Positions 16,653 through 25,654 of a stretch of DNA of 64,000 nt are shown in pieces; the first letter of the stretch is position 1, and each line of letters begins with the position of its first letter. A program made the position numbers and the translations under genes. The stretch is from Palsa-1392 sp036490335 (GTDB lineage Bacteria; Verrucomicrobiota; Verrucomicrobiia; Chthoniobacterales; UBA10450): the NCBI GenBank assembly GCA_036490335.1, contig DASXEB010000002.1:1-64000 (forward strand), in the 5' to 3' direction. Under the pieces are notes generated by a model. The model saw nothing but the letters and a program-made list of their open reading frames with translations. It made no database searches and was not told the origin of the DNA.

Positions 16653-18290
16653 ATGTTTAAATTTCTTCGCCGCACCCGGCTGATCAAGCGCGGCCTCGCC
16701 TCGAGCAAGACCCGGCGGCGCCGGCCTTCGAACGAAATCCTGCGCAATCTCGAGCGCGCGCCATGGATGAAGGTGACGATTTTCGCCGCTTTCATCGTTG
16801 GCCTCGCGTCGCTCATTTTCAGCGGGCAGAACCCCGAGCCGACAAAGAATTTCGTCATCGCGCTCCTTTTTTTCGCGACCGCGCTCGTCCAGTTGTGGAT
16901 CAATCAGCCGCAAACTTTCCTGCGCAACTCGCGCGTCTTTCTTGTTTTCGGCACGATCTTTTTCCAGCTCGCGGTCACGAAAATTCTGATCGTCCTCTGC
17001 AACAGCGGACTCTTCGCGATGCTTAAGCCGGAAGCCGCCTGGCTGGTCGCGCCCTACGCCTTCGCGCCACTCGTCCTCTGCGTTTTGCTCGGGCGCAATC
17101 ACGGCCTTTACGGCGCCGTGTTCGTTAGTCTTTTCAGCAGCATTCTCATCAACAAAATCGACGCACCGCTGCTCGTGAACGGCCTCATCTGCGGATTCAC
17201 CGCCGTCTATCTCACCCTCCAGGTGCGCCGCCACAGCCGGCTGATTCGCGCCGGACTTTTCGTTGGGCTCGCCATCTGGCTGCTCTCGCTCACCTTCGGG
17301 CTCATCGGGCCGATCAATCTTTTTAATCCCGGCACAACCGACTGGCCGATGATCGGCGTGCAAAGCGCGCTCGCGATCGGTAACGGCATTGTCACCGCCA
17401 TGGTGGTGGGCGGCGCGCTCCCGATGCTCGAACATTTGTTCCGCATCACGACCGACATTTCCTGGCTCGAAGCCTCCGATTTAAATCACCCGCTCCTCCG
17501 CCGCATGACGATTGAAGCGCCCGGCACCTATCATCACAGCCTCGTCGTAGCGAATCTCGCCGAGTCGGCCGCTGAGGCAATTGGAGCCAATGCTACACTT
17601 TGTCGCGTCTGCTCCTATTTCCACGACGTCGGCAAACTGATGAAGCCGGAATATTTCACCGAGAACATGAATTTCGAGCGCAATCCGCACGACGATCTCG
17701 CCCCGACGATGAGCGCGCTCATTATCATCGCGCACGTCAAGGAAGGCGTCGATCTCGCGCTCAAGCACGGCCTTGCCCAGCAGGTCATCGATGTCATCCA
17801 GCAGCATCACGGCTCTTCGCTGGTCTACTATTTTTACAAACGCGCCTTGCAGCAGCACGAGGACGCGCGCGCCGGCGGCAAAATCATGAAGATGCGCGAG
17901 GAAGACATTCCCGAAGTCGCGGAGGAAAATTTTCGTTACCCCGGTCCGCGGCCCCAGACCAAAGAGGCCGGCATCATCAGTCTCGCCGACATGATCGAAA
18001 GCGCGTCGCGCAGTCTGGAAAAACCGACGCCGCAAAAAATCGAGCAACTCGTGAACGACTTGATCGACCAACGCCTCGCCGATCATCAGCTCGACGAATG
18101 CGACCTCACTTTGCGCGAGCTGCGCACGATCGCGGAACGTTTTCGTTTCACCTTGATGAGCATGCTGCACACGCGCATCGCCTATCCGAAGGAAGGCAAG
18201 GAACCGAGCGAGCGCGATGCGGGCGAACGCCCCGACGTGATGGTCGGCACGCGACGTCCCGCTTCCGCGCCGCCGGTTTCCGCCGCCTAA
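16653..18290 (+). CDS. Membrane HD-domain phosphohydrolase (PgpH-like, 7TM-HD without extracellular domain)
   Basis: 545 residues. Residues about 35-260 contain seven hydrophobic helices. The HD domain follows with TYHHSLVVANLAESAA, then CSYFHDVGKLMKPEYF and a late QQHHGSSLVYYFYK. This is the PgpH/YqfF architecture that degrades c-di-AMP in Firmicutes. The large extracellular 7TMR-HDED domain (about 200 residues) usual before the first helix is missing. Substrate here is inference. Stop codon TAA at 18288-18290 is part of a GCCTAACGA word; the next gene starts 3 bp later. Confidence 0.92.
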   Translation: MFKFLRRTRLIKRGLASSKTRRRRPSNEILRNLERAPWMKVTIFAAFIVGLASLIFSGQNPEPTKNFVIALLFFATALVQLWINQPQTFLRNSRVFLVFGTIFFQLAVTKILIVLCNSGLFAMLKPEAAWLVAPYAFAPLVLCVLLGRNHGLYGAVFVSLFSSILINKIDAPLLVNGLICGFTAVYLTLQVRRHSRLIRAGLFVGLAIWLLSLTFGLIGPINLFNPGTTDWPMIGVQSALAIGNGIVTAMVVGGALPMLEHLFRITTDISWLEASDLNHPLLRRMTIEAPGTYHHSLVVANLAESAAEAIGANATLCRVCSYFHDVGKLMKPEYFTENMNFERNPHDDLAPTMSALIIIAHVKEGVDLALKHGLAQQVIDVIQQHHGSSLVYYFYKRALQQHEDARAGGKIMKMREEDIPEVAEENFRYPGPRPQTKEAGIISLADMIESASRSLEKPTPQKIEQLVNDLIDQRLADHQLDECDLTLRELRTIAERFRFTLMSMLHTRIAYPKEGKEPSERDAGERPDVMVGTRRPASAPPVSAA

Positions 18291-18293
18291 CGA

Positions 18294-19073
18294 GTGGAAG
18301 ATTTCGCCATCGAACGCGCGCGGGAATTCGGCGCGGAGATTGCCGTCGTTCTTGGGTCGGGATTGAAGTCGTTAGGCGAGGAACCGGCGCGCGAGCGCGT
18401 CATCCCGTATCGTGACGTTGCCGAGCTTCCGCGTTCAGGCGTGAAAGGACACGCTGGCCGTTTTGTGCTGGACGAGATCGGGAAACGGCGGGTGATTTTC
18501 GCGCAAGGCCGGGTGCATTTGTACGAAGGATTCAGCGCGGAGGAAGTGACGGCGGGCGTGCGCTTCCTCGCGCGTGCCGGCGTCGCGCGCTTGATTCTGA
18601 CAAACGCGGCGGGCTCGGCGAACGCGAGTTTTTCCCCGGGCGCGTGGATGATGATCGCCGATCATCTCAACCTGACCGGGACGTCGCCATTGTCAGGCGG
18701 AAACAACTTCATCGACATGACGAACGCCTACTCGCCGGCGTGGCGGGAAAAATTTCGCGCCGCGGCGCGCGCGCAAAACCTCGTGCTGCACGAAGGCGTT
18801 TACGCCGGCGTGCGCGGGCCGCAGTACGAGACGCCCGCGGAAGTGAAGATGCTGCGTTCGTTAGGCGCGGACGCGATCGGCATGTCCACCGTTTGCGAAA
18901 CGATCGCGGCGCGCGCGGCCGGTCTGGAGGTCGCGGGATTTTCCTGCCTAACGAATTGGGCCGCCGGGATGGATCGCGCGGCCTTGACGCACGACGACGT
19001 GCTCGCGACGGGCGCGGCCGCGGCGAAAACTTTGCGGCAATTGCTCGAAACGGCGTTGCTCGCCGAGGATTGA
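18294..19073 (+). CDS. punA: Purine nucleoside phosphorylase
   Basis: 259 residues from a GTG start 3 bp after the HD gene. Trimeric PNP signatures: VVLGSGLKSLGE (phosphate loop), QGRVHLYEG, LTNAAGSAN, GPQYETPAEV and GADAIGMSTVCETIAA. It catalyses phosphorolysis of purine nucleosides in salvage. The final 270 bp overlap antisense with the frame of the converging lipoprotein gene (18800-19636). Confidence 0.96.
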   Translation: MEDFAIERAREFGAEIAVVLGSGLKSLGEEPARERVIPYRDVAELPRSGVKGHAGRFVLDEIGKRRVIFAQGRVHLYEGFSAEEVTAGVRFLARAGVARLILTNAAGSANASFSPGAWMMIADHLNLTGTSPLSGGNNFIDMTNAYSPAWREKFRAAARAQNLVLHEGVYAGVRGPQYETPAEVKMLRSLGADAIGMSTVCETIAARAAGLEVAGFSCLTNWAAGMDRAALTHDDVLATGAAAAKTLRQLLETALLAED

Positions 19074-19636
19074 TTCTCCTTCGTCCGCTTCGCGTGCCTA
19101 ACGACTTCGTGGCGATGCGAGGAATGCTTCGCCCGCGCAACCTTCGCCGGATGCTTTTTGTGTTTGGCGGCGAGACGGCGCGTCGTCGCGGCGTGATGAT
19201 GATGTTTCTTTGCCGCCGCGATGTGATGCGCGCGCCCTTTTTTCCTGAGCGCAACGCGCTCGATGTGTTCCGACGGATGCCGGTCGACATCGTCGCCGCG
19301 GCGCGGGCGCACGGGCGTTCCACGTTCCTCGATCGGGCGGCGTAAAAGTCCCGGCGGCGTCATTTCCTCAGGCGCGGTCGGCGGAGTGAAGGCCGGGGCC
19401 GGTTGCAGGTCGTCGAAATAATCGCCGACCTTGTAATTGTTGAAGACTTCCGGCGTGACCATTTGATCATGCACGAGGCCGGCGCGATCGCGCAGCTCGA
19501 ATTTGTAAATGCCGTCGAGGCCTAACGAATAGTGAAAGGGCGACGGCTCAAACTGTTTGCTTACGACCGTGCCTTGGTAGGCGCAGGCGGAGAGAAGTAG
19601 GGAAAGGGCGAGGCTAATCGGTAGGAAAAGGCGCAT
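18800..19636 (-). CDS. Lipoprotein with His/Lys/Arg-rich tail
   Basis: ATG 19636 gives MRLFLPISLALSLLLSACAYQG, a lipoprotein signal with lipobox LSAC. A domain of about 80 residues follows (SPFHYSLGLDGIYKFELRD), then a very basic tail (HHIAAAKKHHHHAATTRRL, AKHKKHPAKVARAKHSSHRH). The last 90 residues are encoded antisense to the punA 3' end and look like read-through of a lost stop, so the true functional end may be near 19080. The basic tail could bind nucleic acid or peptidoglycan; no function is assigned. Confidence 0.7.
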   Translation of the reverse strand: MRLFLPISLALSLLLSACAYQGTVVSKQFEPSPFHYSLGLDGIYKFELRDRAGLVHDQMVTPEVFNNYKVGDYFDDLQPAPAFTPPTAPEEMTPPGLLRRPIEERGTPVRPRRGDDVDRHPSEHIERVALRKKGRAHHIAAAKKHHHHAATTRRLAAKHKKHPAKVARAKHSSHRHEVVRHAKRTKENQSSASNAVSSNCRKVFAAAAPVASTSSCVKAARSIPAAQFVRQENPATSRPAARAAIVSQTVDMPIASAPNERSIFTSAGVSYCGPRTPA

Positions 19637-19842
19637 ACTCGCGGTGAAATAGCAGAGCTGAAAAAAGATTTGCCCCAAGCTGTAAACATGTTCTGGCCAT
19701 CTGGCCAGCAAATTCACAAAACTTTTGCAACCCGACGATTGTGCGCGGCAAGATCGCCGAATTCTCGCGGCGGTTTCGGAGACTCGCGCCTAACGAGCAA
19801 AGGACCGAGACGAACCGCGCGCCGGGCGCAACTGTTCGCCTC

Positions 19843-20421
19843 TTATTCCTCAGTCGCGGGGTGGGCGCGCGGCTCGCGGTCTTTGGCGGTGGCGGTGCTG
19901 GGACGGGTGACGAAGGGGCCGCCGTCCATCGGGGCGGCGGAGGTGAAGGCGACGTCGGGCATATCGCTCGGGAGGCCTTCGAGGGGGAATTCTTTGCGCA
20001 AGGGAAAGTAGGGGTAGCCTTCCCACATGAGGATGCGGCGCAGGTCGGGATGGCCGCGGAAACGCAGGCCCATCATGTCCCAGATTTCGCGCTCGTGCCA
20101 GTTCGCGGTCGGCCAGAGGTCGGAGACGGTGTCGATGGTGGCGGTGTCTTCGGCGAGGCGCACTTTGAGGCGGAGATGCACGCCCAGGCCTAACGAGTAA
20201 AGCTCGTAAACGATCTCGAAGCGCGGTTCGTCGCCGAAGTTATCGACGCTCGTGATGTCGAGGAGGTAATCGAAGCCGAGCTCTTCTTTGCAAAAGCGGG
20301 CGACTTCGCTGAGGTCGGCGGGGTCGATGAGGCAGGTGGTTTCGCCGCGGAATTCGGTTTTGGAGCGGAGTTTCTCGCCCAGGAAGCGGCCTAACGAGTC
20401 AAGGAGTTGCGGGCCGGTCAT
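19843..20421 (-). CDS. nuoC: NADH-quinone oxidoreductase subunit C
   Basis: 192 residues. The 30-kDa subunit signature occurs as NWHEREIWDMMGLRFRGHPDLRR with YPYFPLRKEFPL. The C-terminus has a short extension rich in Pro and charged residues. Peripheral arm of complex I. It follows nuoB by 15 bp. nuoA is not upstream and nuoD is not downstream, so the operon is split in this genome. Confidence 0.96.
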   Translation of the reverse strand: MTGPQLLDSLGRFLGEKLRSKTEFRGETTCLIDPADLSEVARFCKEELGFDYLLDITSVDNFGDEPRFEIVYELYSLGLGVHLRLKVRLAEDTATIDTVSDLWPTANWHEREIWDMMGLRFRGHPDLRRILMWEGYPYFPLRKEFPLEGLPSDMPDVAFTSAAPMDGGPFVTRPSTATAKDREPRAHPATEE

Positions 20422-20436
20422 GGAGATGAAAGCGAC

Positions 20437-21000
20437 TTAGCCTAACGACTCGATTTTTTCGACGAGGGCGCGCTTTTGCGATTTGAAGGAGTGCTCGGTC
20501 GAGATTTTTCCCTGGAGTTTCATGAGGCCTTCGAGGAGCGCTTCGGGCCGGGGCGGGCAGCCGGAAACGTAAACGTCGACGGGCAAAAGCCGGTCGATGC
20601 CCTGGAGGACGGCGTAGCTGCGATACATGCCGCCGCTGGAGGCGCAGGCACCCATCGCGATGACCCATTTCGGTTCGGGCATTTGTTCGTAGATGCGTTT
20701 GACGGCGAGGGCCATTTTGTAGGTGACGGTGCCGGCCACGATCATGACGTCGCATTGCCGCGGGGAGAAGCGCATGACTTCGGCGCCGAAGCGGGCGATG
20801 TCGAAGCGGGCGGAAGCGGTGGCCATGAGCTCGATCGCGCAGCAGGCGAGGCCCATCGGCATGGGCCAGAGGGAATTTTTGCGCATCCAGTTCATGGCGG
20901 CGTCGAGGCGGGTAAAGATGACGTTGCCTTCGATCTTCGAGTCATAGGCCGCGGGGAGCTGCTCGCGCGTGGCGGCGGGTGCGAGGTTTGGCGTGACCAT
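20437..21000 (-). CDS. nuoB: NADH-quinone oxidoreductase subunit B
   Basis: Start ATG 21000 (MVTPNLAPAATREQL) gives 187 residues; a TTG at 21042 is the alternative. Ligands of cluster N2 are visible: GLACCAIELMA, MGACASSGGMY and VSGCPPRPEAL. It passes electrons to quinone at the peripheral-arm/membrane junction. It pairs only with nuoC here. The protein ends ESLG, encoded by a TCGTTAGGC word directly before the TAA stop. Confidence 0.97.
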   Translation of the reverse strand: MVTPNLAPAATREQLPAAYDSKIEGNVIFTRLDAAMNWMRKNSLWPMPMGLACCAIELMATASARFDIARFGAEVMRFSPRQCDVMIVAGTVTYKMALAVKRIYEQMPEPKWVIAMGACASSGGMYRSYAVLQGIDRLLPVDVYVSGCPPRPEALLEGLMKLQGKISTEHSFKSQKRALVEKIESLG

Positions 21001-21087
21001 CGCGATCACATTAAGGAAGAACGCGAGTTTTCCAATCGGCAATTTGCCGGAAGAAGAGCGAGTCGTTAGGCGCGAACGGCGGCGCGC

Positions 21088-24000
21088 TCAGCAGGCGTGC
21101 TGCAATTCGTACTCCGGCTCGCACTCGAGCCGGCTCGATTGGATGATCTCCTGGACGGTGCGGCCGAGGTCGGCGGCTTCGTATGGTTTCGTGATGACGC
21201 CGCGGAAACCGAGGTCTTCGTAGCGGCTCATGGTCGCGTCGGTCGCGTAACCGCTCGAGACGATCGCGGTCACGGTCGGGTCGATTTCGATCAATTTTTT
21301 CAACGCTTCCTTGCCGCCCATCCCGCCCGGAAGGGTGAGATCGAGGATGACGAGGTCGAAGCGCCGGCCCTGCTCGAGCGCCGCGCGATAAAGCTCGATT
21401 CCCTCGACCGCGGTGCCGGCTTCGCTCACTTCGTAGCCGAGCCGGCCGAGGGTGAAATCGACCAGCGCGCGGATCGCTTCCTCGTCGTCGACGATGAGGA
21501 CGCGGCCGTTGCCGTTCAAATCCGCGATCGGTTTTTCCACCGGCGGGTCGGGCAGGACGACAGGCGCGGGCTGCGCATGTTCGGCGACGGCCGGGAGGTA
21601 AACGGTGAAGGTCGCGCCTTTGTAGGGCTCGGATTCGACCGTGACGAGGCCGCCGTGATTTTTCACGATCGAATACGTGGTCGCGAGGCCGAGGCCGTTG
21701 CCGGTGTCCTTGGTCGTGAAGTAGGGGTCGAAGATGCGCTTCAAACAATCGGACGGAATGCCGATGCCTTCGTCGCGGACCTGGATGCGGATGTAATCGC
21801 CGGCCGGCAATTCGTGGAGCGCGCCGCTCGGCTCGCCGCTGGTCGAGAAATTTTCGCAACCGACGCGGAGGGTGCCGCCGTCAGGCATCGCCTGGTCGGC
21901 GTTGACGACAAGGTTCGCGATCACCTGGCTGATCTGGCCGGGATCGAATTCCGCCGGCCAGAGCTCGGACGCGATCTGGATTTCGCTGCGGCTTTGCGAG
22001 CCGCGGAGCGAGAAGCTGACCGTGTCTTCGATCAGTTTCGCGATTGAGGCGGCTTTCTTAATCGGCGCGCCGCCTCGGGCGAAGGTGAGGAGTTGCTGCG
22101 CAAGATCGCGGGCGCGGAGCGAGGCGTTTTTCGCGTCATTCAGGCGGCCGCTCAGCTCATCGTTAGGCGGGGCGAGCATCGAGATGAGCGAGATGTTGCC
22201 GATGATCGAGGTGAGAAGATTATTGAAATCGTGCGCGATGCCGCCGGCGAGCAGGCCGAGCTGCTCGAGCATTTCGGCTTTGCGCCGCTCCGCTTCGTCG
22301 CGCAGCCGGTCGGTGATGTCGCGGAAGACGAGGACGACGCCGGAAAGTTTTTTCTTTGAGTCTTCGATCGGCGCGGCGACCTGCTCGATCGTGCGCTGGG
22401 TGCCGTCGCGCGCGGTCAGGGTCGAGCGTTCGGGTGTGCCCAAAAGAATCGCTTCCGCTTCGCTGCGGTAAGTCTTGCACTTGCCGCGCGATTGCGTCGT
22501 GCCTTCGGCGGCGATGTTGAGCACGGTTTTCAATTTCTGGCCTTCCGCTTCCGCCGGCGACCAGCCGGTCATGGCGGCGCAGGCCGGATTTGAAATCAGG
22601 ATGCGGCCGTTCAAATCGGCCGTGATCACGCCGTCGCCGATCGAGCCGAGAGTGACCGCGAGGCTGTTGCGCTCGGCCGCGATTTCTTCTTCGAAACGCC
22701 GCCGCTCGGTGATGTCGCGCACCATCGCGATGTAAAACTTCTGCTTGTCCGCGATCGTTTCGCTGAGGGAAATCTCGACCGGGAAATTGATCCGGCCGCG
22801 CGTCTGCGCGAGCGCGAGGGTGACGCCGCCGGTCCTTTGCCCGAAGGCGCTCCATTCGCACGGGCAGAGCGAGCCGCCGACGGAAAGGCCGAAGCATTTC
22901 GGGATCAATTCGGTGAAACTTTGGCCGATCGATTCTTCTTCCGAATAACCGAACATGCGCAGCGCCGCCGGGTTCATCGAGATGATCGCGCCGTCCTTAT
23001 CGAACGTGATCATGCCGTCGAGGATGTTGTCGATCACGAGCCGGATGCGGGCGTCGGCGCCTTCCAATTTTTTGAATTGCCGACGGGAAACGACAAAGCT
23101 GTAGCAGCCGGAGCCGACCATGAGCAGGGTCGCGAGCGCGCAAAGAATATCGATGCCGGTCGTGGTCAAAATCCGCTGATGCGCGGCCGCGGCGGAGCGC
23201 AGTTCGTAAACTTCCGTCTGCTCTTTTGCGAACGCGTCGATCCGGCGCCGCACGTCGGTCATGATCGCTTCGCTGTGGCTGCGGCTCGCGACGCCGGGCT
23301 TTTTGCCGGCGCGTTTCGCCTCGATGTCGGGCACGGCTGATTCGATGATCCAGCGCTCGACGCTGCTGCGAATTTGTTCCAGCTCCGTCAACTGCGCCGG
23401 CGCGTCGGCGACCAGCACCGAGAGGTGACCCTGGAAGGTGTAAAAATTTGCGGTCGCGCGTTTGTAGGATTCGATGAAAGCCGGATCGCCGGTCAGAATG
23501 TAGCCGCGCTTTTCCTTCTGCATTTCGTAAACCGCGCGCTCGAGTCGCGGAATGAAATCGAGCACCTGGGTCGATTGCACTTCCCATTCGCGCTCCTGCA
23601 CGCGCTGATTGAGAAGGATCTGCTCGTCGCGCTCGACCCGATGCAAAATTTCGCGCGCTTTATCCAGCATCGAAGCGCCGAGAAGCTCGCCCGGTTTCTG
23701 CGTCGCGAAACGCTCCGGCTCCTTCATCGCGTCCGCTTCTTCCTTGCTCCAGTTCCAGACGATTTGCCGCAGCTTCAAAATCCGCTTGCGCTCCTGCGTC
23801 TCGTTTTGCGCGAGCAGCGCGAGGTCCTGGCTGTGCTTTTGGAAAAGCGCCTGGCGTCGCTCGAAATTTTCGGAATAGGGCGCTTTGTGCGTAAGGAGGA
23901 AACCGCGGTGCGCATTTTCCAGCGCGGCGATATCGTTTTCAAGGATGCTGCTCAGCCGGACAACGCCGATGGCGTGCGCGCGGAACCGCGCCTCCTGCTG

Positions 24001-24180
24001 ATTTTGGTAGGTCAAAAGAAAACAGGTGATCGCGAGCAGGATGATGACGCTGACCCCGACGGCGGTACCGATAAGGAGTTTGAAGTTGAAGTATTCCGCG
24101 CTGAGCAGACGCTCGAAATTCAAGCGAAAAAAGCTGAAACGCGGACCGAACGAGAGGCTTTTGGAAGATGTGGATTTCAT
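21088..24180 (-). CDS. Hybrid sensor histidine kinase (CHASE3, two PAS, HisKA, HATPase, receiver)
   Basis: Start at ATG 24180 (MKSTSSKSLSF), 1030 residues. A first TM near residue 40 precedes a periplasmic helical region with two CHASE3-like signatures (ENAHRGFLLTHKAPY, KEKRGYILTGDPAFIESY), and a second TM lies near residue 345. Two PAS domains follow (NILDGMITFDKDG, GSIGDGVITADLNG). HisKA has GGIAHDFNNLLTSIIGNI with the phospho-His; the HATPase has NLVVNADQAMP and GNGLGLATTYSIVKNHGG. The C-terminal receiver has DDEEA and the phospho-acceptor in DLVILDLTLPGG. No output gene is adjacent, so it probably acts by phosphorelay to an unlinked partner. Signal unknown. Confidence 0.93.
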   Translation of the reverse strand: MKSTSSKSLSFGPRFSFFRLNFERLLSAEYFNFKLLIGTAVGVSVIILLAITCFLLTYQNQQEARFRAHAIGVVRLSSILENDIAALENAHRGFLLTHKAPYSENFERRQALFQKHSQDLALLAQNETQERKRILKLRQIVWNWSKEEADAMKEPERFATQKPGELLGASMLDKAREILHRVERDEQILLNQRVQEREWEVQSTQVLDFIPRLERAVYEMQKEKRGYILTGDPAFIESYKRATANFYTFQGHLSVLVADAPAQLTELEQIRSSVERWIIESAVPDIEAKRAGKKPGVASRSHSEAIMTDVRRRIDAFAKEQTEVYELRSAAAAHQRILTTTGIDILCALATLLMVGSGCYSFVVSRRQFKKLEGADARIRLVIDNILDGMITFDKDGAIISMNPAALRMFGYSEEESIGQSFTELIPKCFGLSVGGSLCPCEWSAFGQRTGGVTLALAQTRGRINFPVEISLSETIADKQKFYIAMVRDITERRRFEEEIAAERNSLAVTLGSIGDGVITADLNGRILISNPACAAMTGWSPAEAEGQKLKTVLNIAAEGTTQSRGKCKTYRSEAEAILLGTPERSTLTARDGTQRTIEQVAAPIEDSKKKLSGVVLVFRDITDRLRDEAERRKAEMLEQLGLLAGGIAHDFNNLLTSIIGNISLISMLAPPNDELSGRLNDAKNASLRARDLAQQLLTFARGGAPIKKAASIAKLIEDTVSFSLRGSQSRSEIQIASELWPAEFDPGQISQVIANLVVNADQAMPDGGTLRVGCENFSTSGEPSGALHELPAGDYIRIQVRDEGIGIPSDCLKRIFDPYFTTKDTGNGLGLATTYSIVKNHGGLVTVESEPYKGATFTVYLPAVAEHAQPAPVVLPDPPVEKPIADLNGNGRVLIVDDEEAIRALVDFTLGRLGYEVSEAGTAVEGIELYRAALEQGRRFDLVILDLTLPGGMGGKEALKKLIEIDPTVTAIVSSGYATDATMSRYEDLGFRGVITKPYEAADLGRTVQEIIQSSRLECEPEYELQHAC

Positions 24181-24429
24181 ACCCAGTATAATTTCCATAA
24201 GCAGGATGCCTGCCAGCTTGGGCCGCGGACGCAACTTTTTTTCTCGGGTTTACTTTCGCTCCCAATGGCTGGGTCGCGCGAAGGAGTTTCGTTTTCTCGA
24301 TTTCCAGAATCGGTTTCGCAATTTGAAATAGCGAATGACTCGACATTCCCGCTCTTCGGCGAAGCAGTTGGGAATTCCTTTCCGCGATAAACTCCGCGGT
24401 CGGACAAATCGGAACGAGCCTAACGATCG

Positions 24430-25203
24430 CTAATATCGCACGCGAACGAGCGTCAGCCCGCAGGCTGGCGCGACAAAACGCGAGCCAGGCGCCGGCGTGC
24501 GCAAGCGTTCGCGAAGACTTTCGGTCGACTCTTTTCCCGACGCACAACGCACGATCGCCCCGACCATCATCCGCACCATTTTATAAAGGAAGCCGTCGCC
24601 ATCGAATTCGATCACGAGCCAGGATTTCGCCGTGCGGACGCGGGCGGAGCGGATCGTCCGCACCGTCGATTCCGGCGCGCTGCCGCGGTTGGCCGAGAAC
24701 CGGGCGAAGTCGTGCGTGCCGCAGAAAACTTTCGCGGCGGACCGGATCAGATCGTCGCTCAGCGGCTCGATCACGTGCCATGCCCGCCCGACCTCGAGCG
24801 GAGGCATGACGTCGCCCCTAACGATGCGGTAACGATAAACTTTTCCCCGCGCCGAAAAGCGCGCGTGAAAATGTTGCGAGACAAAATTTGCCCTAACGAT
24901 GCGAATCTGCGCCGGCAGCGAAGCATTGAGCGCGTTTCGCCAGTCGATCGGCGCGAGTTTCGTCAGCGGAACGTCCGCATGCGCGCATTGCCCGAGCGCG
25001 TGCACGCCCGCGTCGGTCCGGCCGGCTCCGTGAACGCGAATTTTTTCGCCCAGAATTTTCTCGAACGCGGTTTCGACCCGGTCCTGAATCGTTTCGCCGC
25101 CTGCCTGGCTTTGCCAGCCGCGAAAAGGCGCGCCGTCGTAGGCGACGATGAGTTTTAATCGCCGCCGATCGTCTCGGGGCGCTGAATGCTTTTCGTTAGG
25201 CAA
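24430..25203 (-). CDS. truA: tRNA pseudouridine synthase A
   Basis: The open frame extends upstream through ruvX, but TruA homology begins at KLIVAYDGAPFRGWQ. A TTG at 25203, overlapping the ruvX stop by 8 bp, gives 257 residues, normal for TruA. The catalytic Asp is in GAGRTDAGVHALGQ, with KVYRYRI and HDFARF. It modifies U38-40 in tRNA anticodon arms. Last gene of the overlapping manC-ruvX-truA set. The chosen TTG adjoins a GCCTAACGA word. Confidence 0.94.
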   Translation of the reverse strand: MPNEKHSAPRDDRRRLKLIVAYDGAPFRGWQSQAGGETIQDRVETAFEKILGEKIRVHGAGRTDAGVHALGQCAHADVPLTKLAPIDWRNALNASLPAQIRIVRANFVSQHFHARFSARGKVYRYRIVRGDVMPPLEVGRAWHVIEPLSDDLIRSAAKVFCGTHDFARFSANRGSAPESTVRTIRSARVRTAKSWLVIEFDGDGFLYKMVRMMVGAIVRCASGKESTESLRERLRTPAPGSRFVAPACGLTLVRVRY

Positions 25204-25654
25204 ACGATTCCGGGCCGGCTTGGTTTGCGGGCAGACTGTCGAGATAGCTTTGCAAAAGAATCTGCGCCGCGACCTGATCGATGTAAGCGCGCGACTCCCG
25301 TGTCGATTTGCCTGCTTCGCGCAAGGCGCGCTGCGCGGCGACAGTCGAGAGCCGCTCGTCCCACATCTCGACGTCGCAGGAAACGAGGGCGCGGAGCTTG
25401 TCCGCAAAAGCACGCGCCGCCTCGGCCGATGCGCCGAAATCGCCGTTCATGTGCCGCGGAAGTCCGACAACGATGCGCGCGATATTTTTTTCCCGCGCGA
25501 TCGCGGCCACACGCGCGACCGGGTTCGGCGTTTTTGTAACAATGATTGTTTCATTTGGGTGGGCGAGCATTTGCAGTTCGTCGGAAATCGCGACGCCGAT
25601 GCGCGCCGTTCCGTAATCGACCCCGAGCAGCCGCTTCATCACCGGAGCGCTCAT
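25196..25654 (-). CDS. ruvX: Holliday junction resolvase-like RuvX/YqgF
   Basis: ATG 25654 overlaps the manC stop (ATGA). 152 residues, RNase H fold: LLGVDYGTARIGVAISD, IVVGLPRHMNGDFG, MWDERLSTVAAQRAL and DQVAAQILLQSYLD, carrying the acidic active-site residues. Family members act in 16S rRNA 5' processing and possibly Holliday junction resolution. Stop TAA lies in a GCCTAACGA word and truA starts within its last codons. Confidence 0.95.
   Translation of the reverse strand: MSAPVMKRLLGVDYGTARIGVAISDELQMLAHPNETIIVTKTPNPVARVAAIAREKNIARIVVGLPRHMNGDFGASAEAARAFADKLRALVSCDVEMWDERLSTVAAQRALREAGKSTRESRAYIDQVAAQILLQSYLDSLPANQAGPESFA

Noticed and set aside
16008..17435. 475-residue minus-strand frame
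   Set aside because: Antisense to phoH and the HD phosphohydrolase, both with strong motifs; no start signal or domain.
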